Positions 1 through 6,594 of a stretch of DNA of 10,002 nucleotides are shown here, one piece after another. Below the pieces are notes generated by a model that ran no database searches, was not told the DNA's origin, and saw only the letters and a program-made list of their open reading frames with translations. The position numbers and the translations under genes were made by a program. The stretch's first letter is position 1, and each line of letters starts with the position of its first letter. Source of the DNA: JBEKYD01 sp049509915 (lineage in GTDB: Bacteria > Acidobacteriota > Terriglobia > Bryobacterales > Bryobacteraceae); assembly GCA_049509915.1 (NCBI GenBank), contig JBEKZL010000368.1:1-10002 (forward strand), written 5' to 3'.

Positions 1-120
1 TCCGGAAGGAACGGCTGCGGCGCCTACCGCGCCGCCATCGAGGGCGACTTCGGCTTCAACTGTGGGGTTACCGCGAGAGTCGAGGATCTCACGGCCTATC
101 ACGCTTACGATCTTGGTCAT
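1..120 (-). CDS. eno: Enolase, N-terminal 40 residues (partial, runs off the left edge)
   Basis: Enolase interconverts 2-phosphoglycerate and phosphoenolpyruvate in cytosolic glycolysis and gluconeogenesis. The 40 visible residues begin MTKIVSVIGREILDSRGNPT and continue into an E-V-x-L segment and an A-x-V-P-S-G segment. This is the conserved enolase N-terminus, where I-x-x-I-x-x-R-E-I-L-D-S-R-G-N-P-T is a family signature. The ATG at 118-120 has an AAGGAG box (127-132) six bases upstream, which fixes the start. The rest of the protein, including the catalytic Lys and Mg-binding acids, lies outside the window. It has its own promoter (200-228) and is read in the same direction as the phosphoesterase gene behind it. 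Identification is firm from the signature alone. Confidence 0.95.
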   Translation of the reverse strand, partial: MTKIVSVIGREILDSRGNPTVEAEVALDGGAVGAAAVPSG

Positions 121-199
121 CTATGACTCCTTGTGTCTTGCGAATGGAAATCAAATCGAGGATCGAAATGAAAACGATGCGATGCGATTTCGAAGCTCG

Positions 200-228
200 A
201 CTATAACTTATGGCGCCAGTCGGGGCAA
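200..228 (-). promoter_or_regulatory. Sigma-70-type promoter of enolase
   Basis: On the minus strand a TTGCCC -35 box (223-228, 4 of 6 consensus bases) is followed by a 17-base spacer and a TATAGT -10 box (200-205, 5 of 6). The expected start of transcription is near 193, giving a leader of about 70 bases before the enolase ATG. An imperfect dyad (156-169 with 187-200) straddles this start point and could be an operator. Prediction from sequence only. Confidence 0.6.
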
Positions 229-234
229 CGAGCG

Positions 235-936
235 CTAGCGCGCGGAGGGAACCCTGCCGTTCCGCAGCACGAATCCCAGATCCTCGAAGACCTGGGGCGA
301 CAGAGGGAGGCGGCGCAGCTTCGCGACCGTGGCTTCCACTTCGTAGGCGGCCGATTCGAGACTGATGTTGCCGTCCTGCCAAACTGCGTAGCGCGCTTCG
401 GCTACGCCATGTTTCGGCTGCCCCACGCTGCCGGGGTTAACCAGCAGGTGGGTTTCGAGCGCGCGGCAGAAGGGGATATGGGTGTGGCCGACCAGCTCTA
501 TGTCGATGCCCGGCTCGATTTCGTCGGCCAGCCACAGAGGCGAATCTTCGTCGCGATATTCAAATAGCGGATCGGGGGGCGCCGCGTGACACAGCAGAAA
601 CCGGACTCCCTCCGCTTCCGCCGTGGCTGTTACGGGGAGATTACGCAGGTACCGCCGCTGTGGTTCGTCGAGCACGGAACGCGTAAAGCGCCCGGTCTCT
701 TCCGCCATGGCGCGAAAGCGCGCGGAACATCGCGGGTCTTGGTCAAAGCCGATCGAGTGATCGTGATTGCCGCGCACCACCATCTCGGCCTTTTGGCGGA
801 CGAAATCGACGACCTCGGCGGGATTGGGCCCGTAGTTCACCAGGTCGCCCAGCACCCAGAGCCGGTCGAAGTCGTGCGGCAGGGCGGCGACCGCCTCCAG
901 GTTGGCATGAAGGTCGGAAACGATCAGCACTCTCAT
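235..936 (-). CDS. Metallophosphoesterase, YfcE/MJ0936-like
   Basis: Cytosolic two-metal phosphoesterase of the calcineurin-like superfamily (Metallophos_2 type), 233 residues from the preferred start. Metal-binding motifs occur in order: SDLHAN (D8, H10), LGDLVNYGPNP (D31), RGNHDH (N57, H58, D59), LLCHA (H117), VGHTHIP (H151, H153) and NPGSVGQP. This is the complete active site, so the enzyme should be catalytically competent. The GD-x-V-x-YGPxP and NPGSVGQP forms are typical of the YfcE/MJ0936 group, which hydrolyses phosphodiesters in vitro. The physiological substrate is unknown. I chose the ATG at 934-936 because MRVLIVSDLH is the usual family start and a GGAG lies eight bases upstream. 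An ATG 33 bases further upstream (967-969) is also possible. The stop codon sits within the palindrome GCGCTAGCGC (232-241). Confidence 0.88.
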   Translation of the reverse strand: MRVLIVSDLHANLEAVAALPHDFDRLWVLGDLVNYGPNPAEVVDFVRQKAEMVVRGNHDHSIGFDQDPRCSARFRAMAEETGRFTRSVLDEPQRRYLRNLPVTATAEAEGVRFLLCHAAPPDPLFEYRDEDSPLWLADEIEPGIDIELVGHTHIPFCRALETHLLVNPGSVGQPKHGVAEARYAVWQDGNISLESAAYEVEATVAKLRRLPLSPQVFEDLGFVLRNGRVPSAR

Positions 937-1056
937 GGGCTCGGCTCCGCGCACTGGCTGGCTTGGCATATTATTGCAGCCTTCCGCTCTTTGCTGCTAT
1001 TCTCGGATCAGGCGGTGGAGTTCGCCAGTACCGCCGCCATATCAAGCGGCCAATGA

Positions 1057-1083
1057 CTCCTGCAGCGAGAATTGCTGTAGGGG
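1057..1083 (+). promoter_or_regulatory. Hairpin in the leader of the antiporter operon
   Basis: CTCCTGCAGC (1057-1066) can pair with GCTGTAGGGG (1074-1083) across a seven-base loop. That gives a ten-pair stem with two G-U pairs when read as plus-strand RNA. It lies 46 bases before the antiporter ATG, between divergent genes. There is no T-run, so it is not a simple terminator. No convincing sigma-70 promoter for the antiporter was seen in 937-1129; the best candidate, TTGCAG (974-979) with TATTCT (998-1003), is weak. Role unknown. Confidence 0.3.
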
Positions 1084-1129
1084 CTCGGGCCGAATCCCTA
1101 ACAGCTAAATCTTAATATTGGAGACCGGT

Positions 1130-2338
1130 ATGCAACAGGTCTGGTTTTCAGCGGCGCTATGGCTGATCCTTGCGTTGATCGCCACGCTGCTATCGATTTG
1201 GTTCAGGATCTCGACGGCGCTCTCGGAGATCGTAGTGGGTACGGTGGCGCAGCTCCTCATTGGCGCGCTGATCGGCACCGAGGTGCTGGGAGCGAAGTCC
1301 GCCTGGGTCGGTTTTCTAGCCGGGACAGGAGCCATCGTGCTGACGTTTCTGGCGGGGGCGGAGCTCGATCCCGCGATATTCCGCACCAAGTGGAAGGAAG
1401 CCATGGTGGTGGGCCTGGTCGGCTTTTTCGCGCCATTTCTGGGAGCCGCGGCGGTGGCGCACTTCCTGTTGAAGTGGTCCATCCCCGCAAGCTGGCTGGC
1501 CGGAGTCGCGCTGTCCACCACTTCCGTCGCCGTCGTATATGCCGTCATGCTGGAGCTCGGTTTGAACCGGACCGATTTTGGCAAGGGCATTCTGGCGGCT
1601 TGCTTTGTGAACGATCTCGGCACCGTAATCGCGCTGGGGTTGGTTTTTGCCCCGTTCACGGTGCGGACACTGATCTTTGTCGGGACGTGCGTGGTGGTTT
1701 TCGCGGCGCTGCCGTTTGTCACCTCATGGTTCTTTCAGCGGTACGGGGGGCGCGTTTCCGAACTCGAGGCGAAGTACATTCTGTTTCTGCTGTTCGGCAT
1801 GGGCGGGCTGGCGGCGTGGGCGGGCAGCGAGGCGGTGCTCCCGGCCTATATTATCGGCATGGTGTTGGCCGGAACGGTGGGAAAGGATCACGTCCTGATC
1901 CGGCGTTTGCGCACCTTGACCTTCGGACTGCTGACGCCGTTCTATTTCATTCGCGCCGGATCGCTGGTGTCCGTGCCGGCGCTCATCGCCACGCCGCTAG
2001 CCTTTCTGGCGCTGCTCGCGGCCAAAATGGTGAGCAAGATGGTCCCGCTCGTTCCCACCGTCCGGGCTTTCAATCATGAAGGGCACCAAGGGTTGTACTA
2101 CTCTCTGATGATGTCCACGGGACTGACCTTCGGGACCATATCCGCGCTATTCGGCTTGAATCACCAGATCATCAGCGAGGCGCAGTATTCCTATCTGGTG
2201 GCAACCGTGATTGCCAGCGCCGTCATACCGACGGCGATTGCCAACGCCTGGTTCCTGCCCAGGCACCTGCTGCCCAAGAAGGAAGCGGCCGTTCGACCGA
2301 TGGCTACGATGGTCGAAGATGCCGGAGCTGGTGAATAA
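1130..2338 (+). CDS. CPA2-type cation/proton antiporter, membrane domain only
   Basis: Predicted inner-membrane sodium or potassium/proton exchanger (Na_H_Exchanger fold), 402 residues and almost wholly hydrophobic with about 12 membrane spans. The core signature is near residues 127-168: LSTTSVAVVYAVMLELGLN followed by FVNDLGTV. In this family that block forms the unwound helix and the ion-binding acid pair. Here the pair reads Asn161-Asp162 rather than the Asp-Asp of electrogenic members such as NapA, so electroneutral exchange is an inference. No RCK/TrkA-N nucleotide-binding domain follows the transport domain, unlike KefB/KefC. The ATG at 1130 is chosen because GGAG (1120-1123) sits six bases upstream; a TTG in frame at 1118 overlaps that site and is less likely. 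The universal stress protein gene starts two bases after the stop, so the two are almost certainly co-transcribed. Transported ion unknown. Confidence 0.87.
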   Translation: MQQVWFSAALWLILALIATLLSIWFRISTALSEIVVGTVAQLLIGALIGTEVLGAKSAWVGFLAGTGAIVLTFLAGAELDPAIFRTKWKEAMVVGLVGFFAPFLGAAAVAHFLLKWSIPASWLAGVALSTTSVAVVYAVMLELGLNRTDFGKGILAACFVNDLGTVIALGLVFAPFTVRTLIFVGTCVVVFAALPFVTSWFFQRYGGRVSELEAKYILFLLFGMGGLAAWAGSEAVLPAYIIGMVLAGTVGKDHVLIRRLRTLTFGLLTPFYFIRAGSLVSVPALIATPLAFLALLAAKMVSKMVPLVPTVRAFNHEGHQGLYYSLMMSTGLTFGTISALFGLNHQIISEAQYSYLVATVIASAVIPTAIANAWFLPRHLLPKKEAAVRPMATMVEDAGAGE

Positions 2339-2340
2339 AG

Positions 2341-2763
2341 ATGATCGAGCAAATTCTGATTGCCCACGACGGATCCGATGGCGCCCGCAAGGCCTTCGAT
2401 GCGGCGGTCGCGCTGGCGGCCAAGCTGGGCGCGCGCCTGCGCATGATCTGCGTGGAGGAGGAGATTCCCCGCCACGCCGAGGTGATCGACGAATTCCGCG
2501 AAGAGAAAGACCGGGCCGACAGCTATTTCGGGCAGCTTGCCGAGCATTGCCGGACGCGTGCGGCCATGCATTCGGTGGCGCTGGAGTGCGTGATTGTGCC
2601 GGGACATGCCGTGAAGGCGATTGGCGATTTCGTTCAGGAAAACCGCATCGATCTGTTGGTCATCGGATTCACGGGACATTCCCGCATCTACCAGCACATT
2701 TGGGGCGGGACAGCCCACAACCTGACAGCCACGGTACGCTGCCACGTGCTCGTCATCAAGTAG
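2341..2763 (+). CDS. Universal stress protein, UspA family
   Basis: Single-domain UspA-fold protein of 140 residues, the usual length, probably a cytosolic dimer. It starts MIEQILIAHDGSDGARKAF, where the Asp10 region lies in the nucleotide site of ATP-binding members. The C-terminal loop GFTGHSRIYQHIWGGTAHNL (109-128) resembles the G-2x-G-9x-G-(S/T) ATP-binding signature with one extra residue before Gly-Thr, so ATP binding is likely but not certain. The final strand CHVLVIK is typical of the family. The gene starts two bases after the antiporter stop; a GGAG lies 13 bases upstream inside that gene, suggesting translational coupling. USP domains are often fused to or encoded beside CPA2 antiporters. 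This supports a role as nucleotide- or stress-responsive regulator of the transporter (inference). Confidence 0.88.
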   Translation: MIEQILIAHDGSDGARKAFDAAVALAAKLGARLRMICVEEEIPRHAEVIDEFREEKDRADSYFGQLAEHCRTRAAMHSVALECVIVPGHAVKAIGDFVQENRIDLLVIGFTGHSRIYQHIWGGTAHNLTATVRCHVLVIK

Positions 2764-2773
2764 GGCGGTTTCG

Positions 2774-3514
2774 ATGGAACCGAACCTGCCTTTCGTCGGG
2801 ATGGCGAAGGAGCGCGAGCGGCTGAGCCAGGCGTTTGCCTCCGGCGATCCACTGTTGCTGCTGGGTCCCCAGGGAAGCGGCAAGACCAGGCTTATTCGGG
2901 AAGCGCTCCCGGGCAATCGCAATGTGCTGTACATTGCCTGGCAGCCCACCCTGCATGCGTTACTGACAGCCATGGCGCGTACCCTAATCGCGGCGCGGCA
3001 TGCCGGATTTATTGGGCATGCGAAATCCTCCGCCGATCTGGAGGCATGGCTCGCTGTTCAGACCAGTACGCACCTCAAAGGCCTGCTGTGGACTGCGCTC
3101 GAACACTCGCCCGCGCCGATGGTGTTCGACGGCATTGCCGGCGCCGGCTTCCCTACCTACCGTTTCTTGCAGCGTATCTACCACGCCCCAGGCGTGGCTC
3201 TGTTCGCCGCTTCGAGGGACGCTCTCGATCTGGGGGCATTGGCCAGGCTCTTCTGGAATCCGGCCAAGGCACTGCATGTCGCGCCGCTCCACGGCCAGGA
3301 CGCCGCGCAACTATTCGAAACCGCCGCCGACCATTTCAGATTGCGCCATCTGGACCTTGGCGAGTTCCGCGAAAAAGTGCTGGAGAGCGCCGCCGGGAAC
3401 CCGGGGCAGATCGTGGAGATGTGCCGGCTCGCCACCCAACCCCAATACCATGCTGGCCGCTATATCAAGTTCTCTCCGCTGCGCATCGATACGCTCACCA
3501 GGTTTTCGCCATAG
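2774..3514 (+). CDS. P-loop ATPase, AAA/STAND-like, third gene of the antiporter operon
   Basis: Predicted soluble ATPase of 246 residues. The N-terminus PFVGMAKERERL is the F-x-G-R/M-x-x-E-x-x-x-L box that opens many ORC/CDC6-like and STAND-type AAA domains. Walker A is GPQGSGKT (31-38). A probable Walker B strand is PMVFDG (115-120, Asp119), although the second acid of the usual Asp-Asp/Glu pair is absent. A sensor-1-like strand LFAASRD (143-149) and a helical lid with AAGNPGQIVEMC follow, as in ORC/STAND folds. It stops soon after the lid and lacks the large effector or repeat domains usual in STAND regulators, so it may be a stand-alone switch. It starts ten bases after the stress protein stop, with only a weak AGGG site. 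Its specific function is not recognised. Confidence 0.72.
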   Translation: MEPNLPFVGMAKERERLSQAFASGDPLLLLGPQGSGKTRLIREALPGNRNVLYIAWQPTLHALLTAMARTLIAARHAGFIGHAKSSADLEAWLAVQTSTHLKGLLWTALEHSPAPMVFDGIAGAGFPTYRFLQRIYHAPGVALFAASRDALDLGALARLFWNPAKALHVAPLHGQDAAQLFETAADHFRLRHLDLGEFREKVLESAAGNPGQIVEMCRLATQPQYHAGRYIKFSPLRIDTLTRFSP

Positions 3515-3528
3515 GGTCAACGAACGAC

Positions 3529-3604
3529 CGTGGGGCATCCATCGTTGCTGCCCCCGGCCGATTGGCCGGATGGCAGACCACGAGAAAAGATGGTCTGCCC
3601 CACG
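3529..3604. repeat. Palindromic REP-like intergenic element, cloverleaf geometry
   Basis: This 76-base element lies in the gap between two convergent genes. The ends are perfect inverted repeats, CGTGGGGCA (3529-3537) and TGCCCCACG (3596-3604). Inside are a middle hairpin CCGGCC-GATT-GGCCGG (3554-3569) and a right hairpin GGCAGACCA-(10)-TGGTCTGCC (3572-3599). A shorter left pairing joins GGGGCA (3532-3537) and TGCCCC (3549-3554). The outer closure competes with parts of the inner arms. Its position and GC-rich palindromic design fit REP/MITE-like intergenic repeats, and it may also act as a bidirectional transcription barrier. No T-run is present. No second copy was seen in this window, so its repeat status is inferred. 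Confidence 0.55.
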
Positions 3605-3609
3605 ACCCG

Positions 3610-4497
3610 CTACCCGCGTGCTTCAGCCCCACTGGCTTCATTGCGCTTCTTTTGAATTGCCAGCGCCGTTGCGAAATCTCCCGCCGTTCGATGCCAAACG
3701 ATGCCGCTGTCGCGCGCGACTGGAACCTGCCACGCGCAACCGCCGTTCAATTCCACTTGGAGAACCTGTCCGCGCCGGCCCGGTGTCAGTCCGACGCTTC
3801 GCACGGCGGCCAATGGAGCGTAGGACGCGATGCTGCCGAATGGCGCATACGCTCCCTTCTCCCGGTCCGTAATCCACAGTAATCGCCGCGCCGTCAGAGC
3901 CAGCAGGTCGCCCGCGAGCCAGTGCCGGTGCGGAATCAACCAGGTCTTCGATCCGACTTCCCTCGGCGGCTCGTATGCCTGCTTGAGAACGGCTTCTCCG
4001 GAGTCCAGTTCCCGCGCCAACGCGTTGCCGAATTTGATATCGAGGCCGGTGCCCGCATCGGCCGCCGCCGTCTCCGCCGGCCGTATGCCGCCCAACCATC
4101 TGTCGCGGAACCGGCGCAGGAACCGAAAAACCGCTGGAAAACCGCGAGTATTGTAGGGTACGGTGCAGTCGAATCCGCATCCGGTGAAACGCAGCCACCC
4201 TTTCAGAAGCATGTGGCCCGATTCGACCGATGCGATCCGCTCCATGGGGAATTGGCGGGGGGCCTCTCCCGTGCTCGGGTGGGAAGCGATATGGAGCGCA
4301 CCGTCTTTAAGGAGCAAGATGCGCGGCGGATAGAACGACCGCCCGAACCAATCCGGATCGTCGCGCGGCAGGAAGAGCCCCGCATCGAATCCGGCCATGT
4401 TGGGCGGGAGTTCAAAATCGGGCGGGCAATCGCCGGTCGAGCCAAGTTCGAAGGCGACGATGTAATCTCTGGAATCCATTGCCGCGCTCTCTCTCAC
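3610..4497 (-). CDS. Conserved-looking hypothetical protein with two possible PH-like domains
   Basis: I do not recognise a named family. The 295-residue protein (289 from the internal ATG at 4479) has no signal peptide or membrane span. Two stretches look like seven-stranded PH-like barrels: about residues 57-120, with PPRILLLKDGALHIASH then RIASVESG and WLRFTG; and about 195-265, with LALTARRLLWITDREKG then AVRSVGLTPG and VLQVELNGG. The pattern 'display of the molecule, then L-L/I-x-x-x-D-G' is what bacterial PH domains show, so a membrane- or protein-binding adaptor is plausible. The GTG at 4497 overlaps the stop of the GTPase gene (GTGA, 4494-4497), which implies translational coupling and a shared job. 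The ATG at 4477-4479 is an alternative start with a purine-rich GAGAGAG upstream. Domain call is low confidence; the gene itself is solid. Confidence 0.75.
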   Translation of the reverse strand: MRESAAMDSRDYIVAFELGSTGDCPPDFELPPNMAGFDAGLFLPRDDPDWFGRSFYPPRILLLKDGALHIASHPSTGEAPRQFPMERIASVESGHMLLKGWLRFTGCGFDCTVPYNTRGFPAVFRFLRRFRDRWLGGIRPAETAAADAGTGLDIKFGNALARELDSGEAVLKQAYEPPREVGSKTWLIPHRHWLAGDLLALTARRLLWITDREKGAYAPFGSIASYAPLAAVRSVGLTPGRRGQVLQVELNGGCAWQVPVARDSGIVWHRTAGDFATALAIQKKRNEASGAEARG

Positions 4498-6140
4498 GAT
4501 GGCGGCTCGCTGGCGGGCCGCGCGTCTTGCCGAGCGCTGGCGGCCAGAGCCGCGAGATCGTCGTGGACGGACTGCTCGTCCTCGACGCCGGTCTCATTTG
4601 CGGCCATGCGATCCAAATGCGCCCGGTAGGCATCGGCGTAACTGTCAAACCGCTCCTGCAATTCGGTGAATGTCTTGCGTACCCAGGACTGCAGCACGCG
4701 CGAATAGGTCCCAACCCCGGCGGCGATTTGGTCCCCGGCTTGCGCTGCGATCCGCCGTTTCACTCGTGCCACCGCCCACCGGCGCCCCAATAGCGCGGCC
4801 GCCCGACTCGGACCGACCTCGATTTCCAGGTTGCCCAAATCGAAACGGGGCATGTTTTTCAGCACCCCCAGTAGCTCGCCCCGCTCCGGCCCGTTCTCGA
4901 GTGCCAGCGCCGAGGCCGCACCCGCCAGCGCGTTCCCGGCGCTCGCGGCCGCCTCCTCGATGGCCGCCGCAATCTCCGCCGCCTTCGCCGCCGCGGCCTG
5001 TTCCAGCTTGTTCCTGAGGAAGCCCTGGCCGGTTGCGCCGGCGCCCGCGCCCCACGCGTCGATCAAATGGTTCGCGGCTGTCCCGATCGCCCCGTCCGCG
5101 CATTCCCGCAGGGCGTCGGCCATTTCGATCGACGCCGTCCGCGCCTCGGCAATTCTCCCGGCGGCCGTTCTGAGATCCGTCTCTAATTCCCGCACCTTGC
5201 CCATATCGATCCTGGGCCCCGAGCGCTTCAGGCGCGCCTGGAGCGCCGCTTCCACTCCCAGCCGCAGTGCGCCGATCTTTCGGTTCAACGACTGCCGCGC
5301 CAACTCCGCGTGACGGTCGTAAAGCGGCAGAATCTCGGTGTCGAGCCATTTCTCCAGCAGACCGCTACATTCGGCCTTGACGCTGATCGCATGCACCGGC
5401 AGTTCCAAACCCAAATCCGAACGGATATGCCCGCCCACGTATTCGAGCGCCCGATCCCGATCCGCCGGCGTCAACAAGTCCGCCTTGCTCAACAGCACCG
5501 ACGCCGGAATGCCGGCCGCGTACAGGGTCTGAATGGTGGCCAGATCGTCCTCGGTCAGAGTCGACCCGGCATCGATCAGCACCACGCCCAAATCGCAGCG
5601 GGGAAGATAGGCCCTGGCTTCCGCCGCGCCGGAGGTGGCCAGCGAGCCAAGCCCCGGAGTGTCGACATAAACCACTCCTTCTCGAAGCCGATCGGCCGGT
5701 AGCTCCACCACAATGCGGGTCACGTGCCGCTGGTTCGCCGGATTGTGCCGCTCGGTAACGAACTCCGCCAGCCGCTCCACGCCGAACTGCTCCGGCTCTT
5801 GGTCGGCGAACCAGGCGGTGGCGCGCGGCTTGGGGCCGTAAGCCAGGCGCGTCGGCACCGCCGTGACGGGGTTCACCCCCACCGGCAGCAGATCCCAACC
5901 GACAATGTGATTCAGTAGGGAAGATTTCCCGGAACTGACTCGGCCGAAGACGGCGATTTCGAACGCATTGGTTTCCAGCCGCTCGACGATCGTCGCCAGC
6001 GCGGGCCGAAACTCTACCAGGCCGTGTTGGTTGATGGCTCGTTCCAGGGCTTGAACAACAGCGATATCGCCGCCTGCTTCCTCCAGTCGCCGCAAGCGCT
6101 GCTCCAGGTCCCGTAGCCGGCCATTCGTCTGGGGCGGCAC
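4494..6140 (-). CDS. Dynamin-like GTPase A
   Basis: Bacterial dynamin-like protein of 548 residues, a GTPase expected to bind or remodel membranes. All G motifs are present: G1 GRVSSGKSS (66-74), G2 Thr93 in PVTAVPT, G3 DTPG (160-163) and G4 SKAD (218-221). After the GTPase domain come long helices (about 275-420) with a very Ala-rich stretch near 381-415, then a second helical block to about 512 as expected for the stalk. No strongly hydrophobic paddle or membrane span is visible, only the mixed segment AAALLGRRWAVARV (447-460). The start is a GTG at 6138-6140 without a clear Shine-Dalgarno, inside the upstream gene that overlaps it by 127 bases, so translation is probably coupled. A TTG at 6095 with GGAG before it is an alternative. 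It is paralogous to GTPase B encoded divergently. Specific role unknown. Confidence 0.9.
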   Translation of the reverse strand: MPPQTNGRLRDLEQRLRRLEEAGGDIAVVQALERAINQHGLVEFRPALATIVERLETNAFEIAVFGRVSSGKSSLLNHIVGWDLLPVGVNPVTAVPTRLAYGPKPRATAWFADQEPEQFGVERLAEFVTERHNPANQRHVTRIVVELPADRLREGVVYVDTPGLGSLATSGAAEARAYLPRCDLGVVLIDAGSTLTEDDLATIQTLYAAGIPASVLLSKADLLTPADRDRALEYVGGHIRSDLGLELPVHAISVKAECSGLLEKWLDTEILPLYDRHAELARQSLNRKIGALRLGVEAALQARLKRSGPRIDMGKVRELETDLRTAAGRIAEARTASIEMADALRECADGAIGTAANHLIDAWGAGAGATGQGFLRNKLEQAAAAKAAEIAAAIEEAAASAGNALAGAASALALENGPERGELLGVLKNMPRFDLGNLEIEVGPSRAAALLGRRWAVARVKRRIAAQAGDQIAAGVGTYSRVLQSWVRKTFTELQERFDSYADAYRAHLDRMAANETGVEDEQSVHDDLAALAASARQDARPASEPPS

Positions 6141-6448
6141 TCATCGAAGGCAATACCCACAAAGCCGAGCGTCACTCGAATGGAACGGACCGCCCCGACG
6201 CGCGGCGCCGGTATCGGCACACCCTGACCGTCCAGGATTCGAACCAACTGGGCGCGCATCCTGGCGATGTAGTCTTGGGCAACCTTGGCTTGCGCCGCCG
6301 AAATGTCCGGCTCGAATTTTGGGAAAGAAGACTTCGACCGCGAGGTGAGGAGAGTCGCTTCAATCTCTGCCAGCAGCTTATCGGCGTACTGACAGCTTGT
6401 CAGCAGATGCAATCGCTGCGACGGATTCAAGTGGCCGGGCGTGCTCAC
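6014..6448 (-). CDS. Small helical protein upstream of and overlapping GTPase A
   Basis: About 144 residues, soluble and mostly helical, with no motif I can name. The N-terminal part (LNPSQRLHLLTSCQYADKLL, then a helix with AAQAKVAQDYIARMRAQLVR) looks like a four-helix-type domain. A conserved-looking block RSIRVTLGFVGIAFDECRPR follows. The last 42 codons are read in a second frame over the start of GTPase A. I prefer the GTG at 6446-6448 because AGGAGGA (6458-6464) lies nine bases upstream; the ATG at 6475 has only a G-run. This is the first gene of the minus-strand operon, 66 bases after the predicted transcription start. It could be a GTPase partner, or an N-terminal domain split from the GTPase by a frameshift. 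Gene is likely; function unknown. Confidence 0.68.
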   Translation of the reverse strand: MSTPGHLNPSQRLHLLTSCQYADKLLAEIEATLLTSRSKSSFPKFEPDISAAQAKVAQDYIARMRAQLVRILDGQGVPIPAPRVGAVRSIRVTLGFVGIAFDECRPRRMAGYGTWSSACGDWRKQAAISLLFKPWNEPSTNTAW

Positions 6449-6457
6449 AACCGGAAG

Positions 6458-6464
6458 TCCTCCT
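6458..6464 (-). promoter_or_regulatory. Ribosome binding site that decides the start of the small helical protein
   Basis: AGGAGGA on the minus strand is a near-perfect Shine-Dalgarno sequence, nine bases before the GTG at 6448. It lies inside the reading frame that would be used if the upstream ATG at 6475 were the start. It therefore favours the shorter protein. Confidence 0.6.
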
Positions 6465-6520
6465 GTAGGAGTCATCTACCCCCCGAGGGGCGGTTGCGGC
6501 GAACTCCAACGCCTGAATCC

Positions 6521-6549
6521 ATTATGTCTAACCCCGGATAGCCGGTCAA
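6521..6549 (-). promoter_or_regulatory. Strong sigma-70-type promoter of the leftward GTPase A operon
   Basis: On the minus strand TTGACC (6544-6549, 5 of 6 consensus) is followed by a 17-base spacer and CATAAT (6521-6526, 5 of 6). Transcription should start near 6514, leaving a leader of about 66 bases before the GTG at 6448. This is the best promoter match in the window. It lies back to back with the rightward -10 box at 6571-6576. Confidence 0.68.
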
Positions 6550-6570
6550 ACGCAATTCCGGAAAGGACGC

Positions 6571-6576
6571 TATAAT
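6571..6576 (+). promoter_or_regulatory. -10 box TATAAT, candidate promoter of GTPase B
   Basis: A perfect TATAAT on the plus strand lies 85 bases before the GTPase B start. No good -35 box is found 16-18 bases upstream (the bases there read AAACGC), so the promoter may need an activator. The palindrome TTCCGGAA (6556-6563) lies in what would be its spacer, between the two divergent promoters, and is a candidate operator. Transcription from here would start near 6583. Confidence 0.45.
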
Positions 6577-6594
6577 GATGATTCAGACCGCTGG

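Noticed and set aside
232..241. Palindrome GCGCTAGCGC at the phosphoesterase stop as a terminator
   Set aside because: No loop and no T-run; too short to act as an intrinsic terminator.
1159..2079. Long second open frame on the plus strand inside the antiporter gene
   Set aside because: Arg/Gly-rich product without domains, a frame shadow of a GC-rich gene with a strong family match.
2191..2973. Long minus-strand open frame opposite the antiporter, stress protein and ATPase genes
   Set aside because: It lies across three well-supported genes, has no motif, and is typical antisense openness in GC-rich DNA.
3922..4629. Plus-strand open frame opposite the PH-like protein and GTPase A
   Set aside because: No recognisable domain or start site; the minus-strand genes explain the region through motifs and overlap signals.
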